A DNA stretch of 64,000 bases, taken from JBBECJ01 sp963763325 (lineage in GTDB: Bacteria > Chloroflexota > Chloroflexia > Thermomicrobiales > CFX8). Made by a program: the position numbers and the translations under genes. Positions 54,221 through 62,961 of the stretch are shown here, piece by piece (position 1 is the first letter of the stretch; every line of letters starts with the position of its first letter). The stretch covers positions 310,001 to 374,000 of the forward strand of contig CAVXOL010000018.1 in assembly GCA_963763325.1 (NCBI GenBank). Direction: 5' to 3'. The notes under the pieces were generated by a model, which had not been told where the DNA came from, did no database searches, and saw only the letters and a list, made by a program, of their open reading frames with translations.

Positions 54221-55380
54221 ATGTACCGCTACGCCCGATCATGCAACCCCGCCGGTCAAGCAACAACAGGCACGATCGCTGGCGACCGAGCAGCCAACGG
54301 GACGTCTCGAACTCGTCGCGACGTTCGATGGGGCCATGCCGACGGGTGTGAGCGTCTCGCACACGGGGCGCATCTTCGTCAATTACCCCAAGTGGGGCGA
54401 CGAAGTACCGGCTCACGGTGGCTGGAGCTGGTCGGCGGTGACGGCGGTGCCGTACCCGAACGAGGCCGACGAACCGGCACCGACCGAGCGATGCGGACCC
54501 GGCTGCCCTGGTGTCGGTGCAGAGCGTCGTCGTGGACCCGGGCAACCGGCTCGTGGATCCTCGACACCGGCAGCCCGATGTTCCGACCAACCAAGTACGG
54601 GCGGGCCCAAGCTGGTCTCCGTCGATCTGGCGACCGATCGAGGTCGTCGCAGACGATTCTTCTTCGACCAGGACGTGGCGCTTCCGACCAGCTACGTCAA
54701 CGACGTGCGCTTCGACCTGCGCAGCGGCGACGGCCGGCTTCGCCTACATCACGGACTCCTCCGATCAGGGGCCGAACGGGATCATCGTCGTCGACCTCGG
54801 CAGCGGGCGAGGCGTGGCGGAAGCTGCACGACCACCCCGGCACGAAGGCCGCTTCGCCTGGCCGAAATGGTGCCGATGGCCGAAGGACGGGTGTTCCGGA
54901 GCGCAGTCCCGGCGAGTCGACGAAGCAGGTCGGCATGGGGTCGGACGGCATTGCGATCTCCATGACGGTGAGCGGCTCTGGTAATGCCCCTTGATGAGCC
55001 GCCGGCTGGTACACCGTGGCCACATCCGCCCTTCGGGACCGCACACTCGACCGATGAGGACGTGGCGTCGACGGTGACCGATGAAGGCGATAAGGGCGGG
55101 GCCGCCGACGGCCTGGAAACCGACGACCGGCGGCAGGATCTACGCCACCAACTGGGAGCACAACGCGATCACGCGGCGCCAGCCCGACGGATCGATGCAG
55201 ACGCTTGTCCACGACGCGCGGATGCTGTGGCCGGACACGATGTCGGTCGCCGCCGATCGGCTACCTTTACTTCACAGCCAATCAGCTGCACCGCCAGGCT
55301 CGCTACAACGCTGGCCAGGATCTCAGGCAACGCCCGTACGCGCTTTTCCGGGTCCGAATCGACAGCCAGCCTTTCACGTC
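54221..55380 (+). pseudogene. MRJP/yellow-like beta-propeller protein, many frameshifts
   Basis: The joined frames give a protein of the major-royal-jelly/yellow family (bacterial L-dopachrome-tautomerase-related group). Parts in order are PTGRLELVATFDGAMPTGVS, SHTGRIFVNYPKWGDEV, VSVQSVVVDPGNRLW, PTSYVNDVRFDLRSGDG, FAYITDSSDQGPNGIIVVDL, STKQVGMGSDGIAIS, IYATNWEHNAITRR and SMQTLVHDARMLWPDTMSV. Single extra bases interrupt it about every 60 bases, as in the dehydrogenase before it. ATG 54221 follows GCAGAGGG. The end near 55380 is uncertain. The biochemical role of bacterial members is poorly known. Confidence 0.65.
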
Positions 55381-55523
55381 GGTGTTCGTGGCCAAGAGCG
55401 AAGCAGAAGGTCAACGGCCTGTTACGCAGCTGCCCATGGTCACTCGCGTCTTCTCGGCGCGCGGAGATCGATGGAGACGGTGGTTGAGTCGGTGCCCCGT
55501 GCTGGAGTCGCCTCGGAGGGTGG

Positions 55524-56308
55524 ATGCCAGACTGGCTGGAACAGACACTTGGCGCGCTGTTGATGATTGCTGTGCTGATCGATGTCTTCCTGACGGTGCT
55601 CTATGAGCGGAGCCGGATGGGCGTTATCAGCTTCTACAGCGCACGGGCGGTCTGGCGCGTGTTCTACGGCGTGGCGTCTCTCTTCGAGCGTCACCGTGGA
55701 GCAATCATGTCTTACTGTGGACCTGCCATCCTGGTGGTGGGCCTGCTCGTCTGGGTGATGCTGCTAACGATCGGTGCGGGGCTGGTTATTCACCCGGCGT
55801 GGTGCCACGGACAACGGCGGGAGCCGGGATACCGCCGATGATCTCGTCGCGATAGTTCGCCGGCGAAGCTGTATCTCGATCCCGCTCTGTATGGATACAG
55901 TCATATGAGGTGGTGTACAAGAGTTGCAACATCCCAAACGTAATCCAGTCGTTCCATGCTGTTTGTGTATCCGCGTAGATCACGACATCTCGTCCTGAGA
56001 CGTAGCCACTGATTCGGGATAATGGGCTGATTCAGGCTCAAAAAGGTGGGTGTCGTCGCCGCACCGGATGCTGCGTCGGTCGAGGCGTGGCGACATCGAT
56101 ATCAATTGGCCAGGCAACGGCCGCGGTGGCAGGCATCAGGACGCTGGAGGATGAGGAGGCTGGGGTTGCCGAATACATCCGGCTGCGGTCACAATGGAGC
56201 CCCTACATCACCACGCTGGCGCCGGTGATGGCGTACTCCCCGGCAGACATCGACCCAGTGCTTGCCAGGCCAACTGAGGTGGCTCCGTACGCAACTAGTC
56301 GTCAGTAG
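55524..56308 (+). pseudogene. ion-channel-like membrane protein, internally damaged
   Basis: The N-terminal part has two helices (TLGALLMIAVLIDVFLTVLY, ILVVGLLVWVMLLTIGAGLV) like bacterial two-TM/potassium-channel-family proteins. The C-terminal part, in another frame, is AGIRTLEDEEAGVAEYIRLR, SQWSPYITTLAPVMAYSPAD. Between them (about 55800-56040) the sequence does not fit a pore domain, and the total length is short for the group. Either 200 or more bases were lost or replaced, or the sequence is poor. It ends 16 bases before an IS3-type terminal repeat, so insertion damage is possible. Confidence 0.45.
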
Positions 56309-56323
56309 ATGCTTCCCAACGCC

Positions 56324-56640
56324 TGGACTTGCCCCGGTTTGGTGGACAGTTCGACATGAGGCGACCAGCCTGATGGTGGACATGGCCTCGGTTAATGCGC
56401 CGGGACTCTGGTAACCCCGGGCGGAGTGCAGGTCTCTCTGGTTGTAGAACCGATCGATCCAGTCGAAGAGCACGCGGCGTGGTGCCTGTCGGCTGGCCGC
56501 GGGTGGCGGTCGATCAACTCCGGCCTGGGACGCGCACCAGCCAGCCAACCTGCCGCTGAAAGTGACACTGATGCATTGGGCTTGGCCCCCGGTCGGACTG
56601 CTAACACCATGGCCAACGGTGGATTGCTCGTCATTGATTA
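56324..56640 (-). mobile_element. IS3-family insertion sequence remnant
   Basis: The 25-base end at 56324-56348 (TGGACTTGCCCCGGTTTGGT and following) matches the terminal inverted repeat type of IS3-group elements. On the minus strand it is followed inward by the end of a DDE transposase: RRVLFDWIDRFYNQRDLHSA, RGYQSPGALTEAM. The rest, toward 56640, is degenerate. There is no second end and no intact transposase, so it is a dead fragment. Confidence 0.7.
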
Positions 56641-56653
56641 GATCGACAGGAAA

Positions 56654-56673
56654 GAGCCGGGAATTCCCGGCTC
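56654..56673 (-). terminator. terminator after the amphi-Trp gene
   Basis: GAGCCGGGAATTCCCGGCTC, a perfect 20-base palindrome, with CTTTCC following on the minus strand and CATTTC on the plus strand. Confidence 0.8.
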
Positions 56674-56692
56674 ATTTCACAGCTTTGCCGCT

Positions 56693-56917
56693 TCAGTCCA
56701 GCTTCCACTTGATCTGGAACTCGATCTCTTCCTCCGTGCCTTCGCGCTCGTGCTCGATGTTGTAGACGGCCCGGACCGGCACGTAGATGCGCTCACCGGC
56801 GATCATGATCTCGAATTGCTTGCCCTGCTCCAGCGCATCGGCCAGCCGTCGCAGCTTGTCGATGAAGTCCGGAAGCGGATAGTCCTTCTCAACGTCACGT
56901 TCAGGTTTGGCGCTCAT
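56693..56917 (-). CDS. amphi-Trp domain protein
   Basis: A 74-residue small protein of the amphi-Trp domain family, whose members have a helical region followed by beta strands with a terminal W. Parts are FIDKLRRLADALEQGKQFEI, GERIYVPVRAVYNIE and EEEIEFQIKWKLD. The family function is unknown. ATG 56917 is preceded by AAGGGGAA. It follows parB on the same strand by 59 bases and probably shares its transcript. Confidence 0.8.
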   Translation of the reverse strand: MSAKPERDVEKDYPLPDFIDKLRRLADALEQGKQFEIMIAGERIYVPVRAVYNIEHEREGTEEEIEFQIKWKLD

Positions 56918-56976
56918 GAGTTCCCCTTTCGGTGTATCGAACATCGTACAACGCTGGATACGCTGATCCTGCATCC

Positions 56977-57903
56977 CTACTTCGTGAGATCCTCGATGGC
57001 GTTGATCGATGACTGGAGGCGTTCGTCGAGGACGCGGAGGGCGGTGAGGAGCTGGTCGGCGGTCTTCTCGTCGAGGGATGAGATGGTGCTGAGGTCGAGG
57101 TCGCCGAGGGCGGTGTTGAGGGATTGGGCGGAGGACCGGACGCGCTCGACCTTTGGCGGGAGGTTGCCGGGGACGGACTGGCGGCGTGGCTTTGACGGCG
57201 TTGCCTGCTGCGAGCGCAGATTGTTGACGTAGTCGTTGAAGGACTGGGGTGGCACCTGGCCTTCGAGGATGGCGACACCGAGGTCGCGCTGGATGTCTTC
57301 AGGCAGGCTCTGGAGACTGCGCGACTGCTTCTCGCTGATGATGCCGCGACGGAGGGCTTCCTGGACGCGCTCTTCGAGCTTTTCGGTGCCGAGGAGCTGG
57401 AAGAGGCGGCTGCGGCGGATGCCGACGGCTTCGGCGACGGTGTCCCAGGCGGGATCGCCCATCTGCTGCTTGAGGGCACGCAGGGCGGCGGCTCGGTCGA
57501 GGGCGTTGAGGTCTTCGCGGACGATGTTCTCGACCAGCTGCTGGATCAGGCGGCGATCTTCAGGGATGTCGCGGACGACGGCCGGGATCGACTCCAGGCC
57601 GGCGATGCCGGCTGCCCGCCAGCGGCGCTCCCCGTGGATGATGACGTAGATGTCGCGCGGCTCGTCGTAGCGGACAGCGATCGGCTGGAGGATGCCCTCG
57701 GCGCGGATCGAGGTGGCGAGGTCGTTGAGGGCGTCTTCGTCGAAGTAGTTGCGCGGCTGGTCAGGGTCCGGCTCGATCCGGTCGCGGCGGATGCGCTTGG
57801 CGTCGAGCAGGTCCTCGACGCCGACGGCGCGTGGGGTGGTATCGGTGAACAAGGCGTCGACCGAGAACTTACGCCGTCGGGTCGTGCTGGTTGTGTCAGA
57901 CAT
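56977..57903 (-). CDS. parB: ParB-type chromosome partition protein
   Basis: A 308-residue ParB/Spo0J-family DNA-binding CTPase. The ParB box is QPRNYFDEDALNDLATSIRA with GILQPIAVR and HGERRWRAAGIAGLESIPAV. The helix-turn-helix is near WDTVAEAVGIRRSRLFQLLG, and it ends in a helical dimer tail. The HTH differs from canonical Spo0J (VAERLGKSRS), so its binding site may differ from the standard parS TGTTTCACGTGAAACA, which I do not see here. ATG 57903 has AGGAG upstream. It overlaps parA by 8 bases. Confidence 0.88.
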   Translation of the reverse strand: MSDTTSTTRRRKFSVDALFTDTTPRAVGVEDLLDAKRIRRDRIEPDPDQPRNYFDEDALNDLATSIRAEGILQPIAVRYDEPRDIYVIIHGERRWRAAGIAGLESIPAVVRDIPEDRRLIQQLVENIVREDLNALDRAAALRALKQQMGDPAWDTVAEAVGIRRSRLFQLLGTEKLEERVQEALRRGIISEKQSRSLQSLPEDIQRDLGVAILEGQVPPQSFNDYVNNLRSQQATPSKPRRQSVPGNLPPKVERVRSSAQSLNTALGDLDLSTISSLDEKTADQLLTALRVLDERLQSSINAIEDLTK

Positions 57904-58708
57904 GGGCGGCTCCTGCCGGGCGAGGAGCGACATTGGTCGCTGCGATGATGAGTGAGGCGACCTCGCGGTAGGCGACGGAGAGCGGCGAACGCGGCATGTA
58001 TTCCAGGATCGAGGTCTGGGCGGCGACCGACTCGGCGCCTTTGATCGAGAGCGGGATCGAGGGCAGGACCGGGATCTCAGGATAGCTCTCGCGCAGGTTC
58101 TCCAGCATGTCGCTGACGAGTCGAGAGGTCGAGTGGACCTTGGTCGGCAGGAAGCCGAGGACGCGCATCTGCGGGTTGAGGCGCCGGATACGGGCGACCG
58201 TCTCAAACAGGCGCGGCAGGACGAGCAGCGAGAGCGGGTGTGGCTCGATTGGGATGATCAGGTCGTGGGTGGCGACGAGGATGTTAATGCTGACGAGGCC
58301 AAGGGCTGGCGGCGCGTCGATCAGGATGAAGTCGTAGGCGTCGAGCTCAGGATCGCGCAGCTTGGCCTGCAGGAGCCGCTCGCGCTCCAGCTCGTTGATG
58401 AGCGCCATCTCGGCGGTTGCGAAATCGGGATGGCTCGGGACGAGGCGGACATCGGTGATCTTAGTCGGAAGACTCACAGCTGTGGCCGACAGGTCGTCGT
58501 CAAGAAAGAGTTCGTAGACGGATTGGTCGAGGCTGGAAACATCGACGCCGAAGGCCATCGTCAGGCTCGCCTGGGGGTCGAGGTCCATCGCGAGGACACG
58601 GTACCCGCGCTCGGAGAGGGCAGCCGCGACATTGAGGGTGCTGGTGGTTTTGGCGGTGCCGCCCTTCTGGTTGAAGAAGGCAACGATACGAGCCATCTGT
58701 GGCGTCAT
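57896..58708 (-). CDS. parA: ParA-type partition ATPase
   Basis: A 270-residue ParA/Soj ATPase that moves ParB-parS complexes. The deviant Walker A is FFNQKGGTAKTTSTLNVAAA. Walker A' is MDLDPQASLTMAFG, Walker B is FILIDAPPALG, and VLGFLPTKV is typical. ATG 58708 or 58696 may be used; neither has a strong SD. A TATAAT box at 58744-58749 (minus strand) and a GTGTACGTACG sequence between it and the gene suggest a regulated promoter. Gene order parA-parB matches chromosomal loci. Confidence 0.9.
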   Translation of the reverse strand: MTPQMARIVAFFNQKGGTAKTTSTLNVAAALSERGYRVLAMDLDPQASLTMAFGVDVSSLDQSVYELFLDDDLSATAVSLPTKITDVRLVPSHPDFATAEMALINELERERLLQAKLRDPELDAYDFILIDAPPALGLVSINILVATHDLIIPIEPHPLSLLVLPRLFETVARIRRLNPQMRVLGFLPTKVHSTSRLVSDMLENLRESYPEIPVLPSIPLSIKGAESVAAQTSILEYMPRSPLSVAYREVASLIIAATNVAPRPAGAAHV

Positions 58709-58719
58709 CCGATCCAGAA

Positions 58720-58749
58720 GTGTACGTACGTTGACACCCGGTCATTATA
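58720..58749 (-). promoter_or_regulatory. parA promoter region with GTGTACGTAC motif
   Basis: Minus-strand TATAAT (58744-58749) with GTGTACGTACG at 58720-58730 just downstream of the predicted start site. This is a good position for an autorepressor. Confidence 0.45.
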
Positions 58750-58880
58750 CCGGAATCGAGGGATGGCGCCTGAGGCACGACGGCGAGGGACGCGCTACGC
58801 GATAGCAGAGGACCGGCGGTGCGGTAGCCGAGTAGGTGTCAGCTCTGGAATACCAAAACATGAGGGTGGGCAGAAGCGCC

Positions 58881-58906
58881 GAGGGCGGCTCAGGTGAGCC
58901 GCCCTC
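58881..58906 (-). terminator. terminator for the small ORF at 58936
   Basis: GAGGGCGGCTCA / TGAGCCGCCCTC, a perfect 12-bp stem with a 2-base loop. It lies 30 bases after the stop of the small ORF. Confidence 0.7.
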
Positions 58907-58935
58907 AGGGTTGTGATCGTTCGTCGGGCCGCATG

Positions 58936-59082
58936 TCAGGCGACGAGGGGGGTGTTGTCGGTGACTGGTGAGCGGCGGTCGCGGCGGGGGCCGGGACGGC
59001 CGGAGTTGATCCTGCCGCCGATCAGAATGACGACGGGGCCATGGATGACGCGGCTTTCGAGCGTGTCAGTGCGTGACTGCAC
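58936..59082 (-). CDS. small protein of unknown function, 48 residues
   Basis: GTG 59082 follows GGAAGGAG with 8-base spacing. The peptide has a short hydrophobic segment (VIHGPVVILIGGRI) followed by a strongly basic SGRPGPRRDRRS and a TPLVA end. There is a perfect terminator 30 bases downstream and another hairpin upstream, so it could be its own gene. It does not match a family I know; the hydrophobic-plus-basic layout is compatible with a membrane peptide or a RiPP-like precursor, without other evidence. Confidence 0.5.
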   Translation of the reverse strand: MQSRTDTLESRVIHGPVVILIGGRINSGRPGPRRDRRSPVTDNTPLVA

Positions 59083-59122
59083 GGTGGTGCTCCTTCCAAC
59101 AAAGCAGGGCCAGAGACGAAGA

Positions 59123-59143
59123 ACCCGGGCTGGTTGCCCGGGT
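59123..59143 (-). terminator. hairpin between two small ORFs
   Basis: ACCCGGGC-TGGTT-GCCCGGGT on the plus strand, with CTTCGTCT following on the minus strand. It separates the ORFs at 59179 and 58936. Confidence 0.65.
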
Positions 59144-59178
59144 CAGCGATGATCACGACTACGTTGCCTGGATGAGGC

Positions 59179-59274
59179 TCAGCATTCGTGTCGCTTTCCC
59201 GGTGCGGTCGCGAAGGCAACGCGCTGATCGTGCGCGATTGCTGCGGCGAAGCCGGCAGTGCGATGTCGATTCAC
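59179..59274 (-). CDS. small protein of unknown function, 31 residues
   Basis: GTG 59274 is preceded by AAAGGAGG with 5-base spacing, a near-perfect ribosome site. The product contains TAGFAAAIAHDQRVAFATAP and a basic, cysteine-ending tail. It is followed by a hairpin 36 bases after the stop. I recognise no homolog. Like its neighbours it is short, basic and SD-led. Confidence 0.45.
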   Translation of the reverse strand: MNRHRTAGFAAAIAHDQRVAFATAPGKRHEC

Positions 59275-59439
59275 GTTGTCCTCCTTTCCGCGCTTGTTGT
59301 CGTTCACCATCCGTATATCACGGTGCGCGTCACGCACTTTGGGCGTGGTTCGAGCACTGCTGACATGATAGTCCCGCGTACGTATGATCGAAACTGCCGG
59401 GTGGTACAGATTCGACTGTCCAGCAGGACAGGTGGTCGA

Positions 59440-59628
59440 TCAGCGGCTGACGGCGGCGCGCAGGGTCGTGGAATTGTCTGCAATCAGGGCGCGAAACGAA
59501 TCGAGTGTGTCGAGCAGCGCCAGCAGATCGTCACCTTCGAAGTAGCGAACGCCGTCCGCCAGTTCGCCGCATTGATCGAGGAGGCTGGCGAGCTCCTCGC
59601 GGGTCTTACGTTCCAGGTCCATGAACAC
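59440..59628 (-). CDS. small helical protein, 62 residues
   Basis: GTG 59628 has GAGGAA 7 bases upstream. The product is acidic and helical: LERKTREELASLLDQCGELA, GDDLLALLDTLDSFRALIAD. There are no membrane segments. It might be a small regulatory or antitoxin-like protein, without homology that I recognise. It is the farthest upstream of three small minus-strand ORFs that end before parA. Confidence 0.5.
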   Translation of the reverse strand: MFMDLERKTREELASLLDQCGELADGVRYFEGDDLLALLDTLDSFRALIADNSTTLRAAVSR

Positions 59629-59720
59629 AGGAGGGTTCCTCTCGTTAATCAGCGTGCAGCCGCGTTAACGACGGAGCATACAACGCGAGGCTCCAGATCA
59701 CGGACCTAGCGCGTGGTACA

Positions 59721-59732
59721 GTGTCCGTACAC
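59721..59732. promoter_or_regulatory. GTGTCCGTACAC, related to the thyX and parA upstream motif
   Basis: An inverted repeat with one mismatch to GTGTACGTACAC at 6968. It lies between the small ORF at 59628 and the kinase gene at 59914. Confidence 0.3.
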
Positions 59733-59913
59733 ATGGGCGAGCGTGCGGGGTATCATGGGAGAGGATAGTCGAGCGAACGACGTGACGTAACGTAATTGCG
59801 CTTGGAAGGGTTATTGCGTGACGTACCACTGTAGCGGCGCGTTTCGCCAGGTCTGTTCGAGACGCCCGCGCCGGTGAAGCACGCAGGTTCGCGGTGCCTG
59901 CTCAGGAGGAGCC

Positions 59914-61701
59914 TTGGCTCTGTCGTATCCACATACACTCGCGGGGCGGTATGAGGTCCGTGAGGCGATTGGCGAGGGGAACTTTTCCGTCACGTATCGC
60001 GCGACGGATAAGGTGCTTGGGCGCGATGTCGCGATCAAGGTGCTGCGCGAGCAGTATGTTCGGCACGCTGGATTCACGTCGCGATTCGAGAACGAGGCAC
60101 GCGCAGCGGCGCTGATCAGTCACCCGAACGTCATTCAGGTCTTCGACTATGGGCGCGAGGACGACATCGCCTTCATCGTCATGCAGTATGTGCCGGGCGC
60201 GAGCCTGAAAGACTACATTCGGGACAACGCCCCGCTGAACGTCGAGGAATCGACTGAGTTTACGCGACAGATCCTGGACGGGCTGGCAGCCATCCACGAG
60301 GCGGGGATCATCCACCGCGACATCAAGCCGCAGAACGTGCTGATGTCGGATCAGCGGCATTTGAAGCTGACCGACTTCGGGATCGCTCGGCTGGAGTCGG
60401 CGGCGGCGGGACTAACGGAGTCCGGGACGGCGCTTGGAACGGCTGCCTACATGGCGCCGGAGCAGGCATCCGGTCAGACGCTTGGGCGTGAGACGGACCT
60501 GTACGCCGTCGGCGTGATTCTGTACGAGATGACGACAGGACGGTTGCCGTTTCCAGGGGATAACCCGGTCCAGGTGATGTACCGGCATGTCAATGAAGAG
60601 CCACCACCGCCGAGAACGATCAATCCGAGCATTCCGGTGACGGTCGAAGCCTTTATCCTGCGGGCGATGTCGAAGGACCCAGCCGCACGGTTCCCGAGCG
60701 CGAGGGCAATGCGCGACGCGCTGGTGTCGCCGGGAATGGCGGGCGTACCGCGACGGCGAGAGCCAGTCGCCGATCCGTCAGGAGTGACGGCGGTGACGAC
60801 GGCCGTTGGCGCTGGCGCCCCACCACGCGTGCCGCCAGCCTATGATTACGCCGTTGAAGATGAACGACGGCGACCGTGGGGGATCATCTTCGGGCTGGTG
60901 GCGCTGCTGCTCGTGTTCCTGCTGGTGGCGGCGATTGCGCTGGCAGGTGGCGACGATGATGACGACCCGACGCAGACCGGCGGCGCAGTGATCGACGCAA
61001 CGGCGACCGAGGCAGTCGTCGAGCCAACTGCGACTGAGACGCCGGAACCAACGGCAACGATCGAACCGAGTGCAACGCCAACGACCGAGCCGACCGCAAC
61101 CGTCACACCGGAACCAACCGCGACGCCGGAGCCAACGCAGACACCAGAGCCAACAGTGACGCCAACTCCGGTGCCTACCGAGACGCCGGTTCCGCCGACG
61201 AACACCCCGGAGCCACCACCGCCGCCTGACGTTGCGTTCAACGAACCGCTCCCGCTGTCGGAGATCCCGTTCCCGATTCAGGAAGGGAACGGCGAGACGA
61301 TGGAGGCGGGCGACTTCGAGGGCGCATACCGCCGGCCGGACGGTATCCTGTATGGGCTGCCGGCTGTCCACCTTTACGGTCAGGGAAGTGATGCCTCAAC
61401 AGCGACCGCCGCATTTGACGCGGACGATGGGGCGGGGGAGTACGTCGTCATCGTCATTACCGGGATGGACGACGAGCGTGCTGAGAAGGTGCCAATCCGG
61501 ATTTCGCTGAACGGCAACACGGTCTGGGAAGGTCCAAGCCCGTTCGGTAATGAGGATTGGACCGATGTCGCCTGGGTGGTTGAAGATCTGGGCTGGCTGT
61601 CTGACGATAACACACTGTCGGTCACGAACCTGGAAGATGGCGGCGATATCGGTACGCCGCCGTGGGTGTTGTTGACGAGCGCGTCCGTGTTCTACGACTG
61701 A
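59914..61701 (+). CDS. transmembrane Ser/Thr protein kinase
   Basis: A 595-residue Hanks-type kinase. The glycine loop is IGEGNFSVTYRA, the ATP lysine is Lys42 in VAIKVLRE, the catalytic loop is IIHRDIKPQN, the metal motif is LTDFGIA, and GTAAYMAPEQ is the activation end. A single helix (IIFGLVALLLVFLLVAAIAL) near residue 325 separates the cytoplasmic kinase from a TP/EP-rich stalk (residues 350-430). The extracellular C-terminal domain of about 150 residues has VFYD at the end and a beta-rich sugar-binding look. TTG 59914 follows CAGGAGGAG. It could sense cell-wall or carbohydrate ligands. Confidence 0.92.
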   Translation: MALSYPHTLAGRYEVREAIGEGNFSVTYRATDKVLGRDVAIKVLREQYVRHAGFTSRFENEARAAALISHPNVIQVFDYGREDDIAFIVMQYVPGASLKDYIRDNAPLNVEESTEFTRQILDGLAAIHEAGIIHRDIKPQNVLMSDQRHLKLTDFGIARLESAAAGLTESGTALGTAAYMAPEQASGQTLGRETDLYAVGVILYEMTTGRLPFPGDNPVQVMYRHVNEEPPPPRTINPSIPVTVEAFILRAMSKDPAARFPSARAMRDALVSPGMAGVPRRREPVADPSGVTAVTTAVGAGAPPRVPPAYDYAVEDERRRPWGIIFGLVALLLVFLLVAAIALAGGDDDDDPTQTGGAVIDATATEAVVEPTATETPEPTATIEPSATPTTEPTATVTPEPTATPEPTQTPEPTVTPTPVPTETPVPPTNTPEPPPPPDVAFNEPLPLSEIPFPIQEGNGETMEAGDFEGAYRRPDGILYGLPAVHLYGQGSDASTATAAFDADDGAGEYVVIVITGMDDERAEKVPIRISLNGNTVWEGPSPFGNEDWTDVAWVVEDLGWLSDDNTLSVTNLEDGGDIGTPPWVLLTSASVFYD

Positions 61702-62054
61702 TGTCTCTCCGGTTGAACTTCCCCAACTCGTACTGACTCCACTCTCCAATAGAGTGAAGCGCCGGTCGTTGCGGCGCGGAGTGCGCTGCGCACCAGACAT
61801 CCTCCACTATCGGAGTCGATCGTGTGTGCGGGAACTGAGTCGCGCCTTCGTGCGTCATACCAGGTATCGGTACGCGGCGCGAGTTGCGGGATCAGACATG
61901 CGGATATGCAGCGGATGGGGTGAGTCACATCTATTGACGTAACGTCCTGGTGCCGCTACGATCCTGCCATCGTTCAATGTCCAGCGAGTCGTTCCGGTGT
62001 TGCTCCGGCGGTGCATCGTCGCCGCTTACGGATATGAGGAAGGCCTGGCGAGTC
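61702..62054. other. intergenic region before a surface protein gene
   Basis: No ORF with recognisable protein character. Several GC-rich short inverted repeats occur (for example around 61775-61795). The promoter of the surface protein is not obvious. Confidence 0.5.
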
Positions 62055-62913
62055 ATGATTGTGGCGAGACGGTTCGGGCTGGGAATTCTTGCGGCCGTGC
62101 TGTTACTGAGCATGGCGTTCCTCGCGCCGGGTGGAGCGACGGCGCAATCGGTGGCAATTGAACCCGGAGCGGCGGCAGCCGGGGCGACCATAGCGGCCAG
62201 TGGGGCAGACTGGGCGACCGGGATCACGGTTCGGGTCGAGTGGGCCGATGGGACCCTCCTCGGCGAGGTCGTGGTTGATGGCGAAGGCAACTTCAGTGTT
62301 CAGCTGGTGATACCGGCAACGGCGACGCCGGGCGACTATCAGGTGCGCTTCATCGGATACGTCCCGCCGTACGTGCCGGATTGCACCGTCGATGTCGTCC
62401 AGGTGACGTTCACGGTTCTGACAGCAGGCGAGACGGCGACACCTGGGACAGCAACTGCGACGGCGACCGAGCCCTCCGAGCCGACAGAAACGGTCGACCC
62501 AACGATCGTCGCGACGCAATGTGCGACCGCGACAGGGACGACGGGGACAACCGAGACACCAACCGAGACGACCACCACAACGATCGACGGCGGTGGCAAC
62601 CGGGACGACGGTGACACAGACGGTGACACCGACATCCACGGCGACGGCAATCACTACATCGACGGTGGCAGCGACTGCGACACGCCCGCCGGCGGCGACA
62701 GCTACGCGGACACCAACCACGATCGCGACAGCGACAAAGGCAGTGACCAAGACTCCAACCAAGGTAGGTTTCCCTGGTACGGGGTCGGCGGGTCTACTTG
62801 ACCAGGACGACGACGGTGGTGGGTCGTCGACACCGCTGATCATCGCGGTCGTCGTCCTCGGGGCTGGACTGACCTCAGCGGGTGTGGTCGTGTTACGGAG
62901 ACGAATGGCATAG
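62055..62913 (+). CDS. sortase-anchored surface protein, FPGTG motif (frameshifted)
   Basis: About 285 residues. A signal peptide (FGLGILAAVLLLSMAFLAPG) ends near residue 35. A beta-rich domain (IEPGAAAAGATIAASGADWA, GEVVVDGEGNFSVQLVIP) is followed by a long Thr/Ala/Pro-rich stalk. A shift near 62590 fits an extra G; the restored frame continues TGTTVTQTVTPTSTATAI and ends with the sorting signal KVGFPGTGSAG, a helix (LIIAVVVLGAGLTSAGVVVL) and RRRMA. FPGTG is an LPXTG-type signal, and a sortase gene faces it 48 bases away, so the two probably work together. ATG 62055 has AGGAAGG 12 bases upstream. Confidence 0.75.
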
Positions 62914-62918
62914 GCGTT

Positions 62919-62953
62919 AAGGCACGCGGGACGAACGTCGTCTCGCGTGCCTT
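62919..62953. terminator. bidirectional terminator
   Basis: AAGGCACGCG / CGCGTGCCTT, a perfect 10-bp stem between the convergent surface-protein and sortase genes. Confidence 0.8.
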
Positions 62954-62961
62954 GCTCCAGG

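Noticed and set aside
56977..58708. Canonical parS (TGTTTCACGTGAAACA) near parAB
   Set aside because: I did not find it in the window. The 18-bp palindrome is proposed as an alternative, not as canonical parS.
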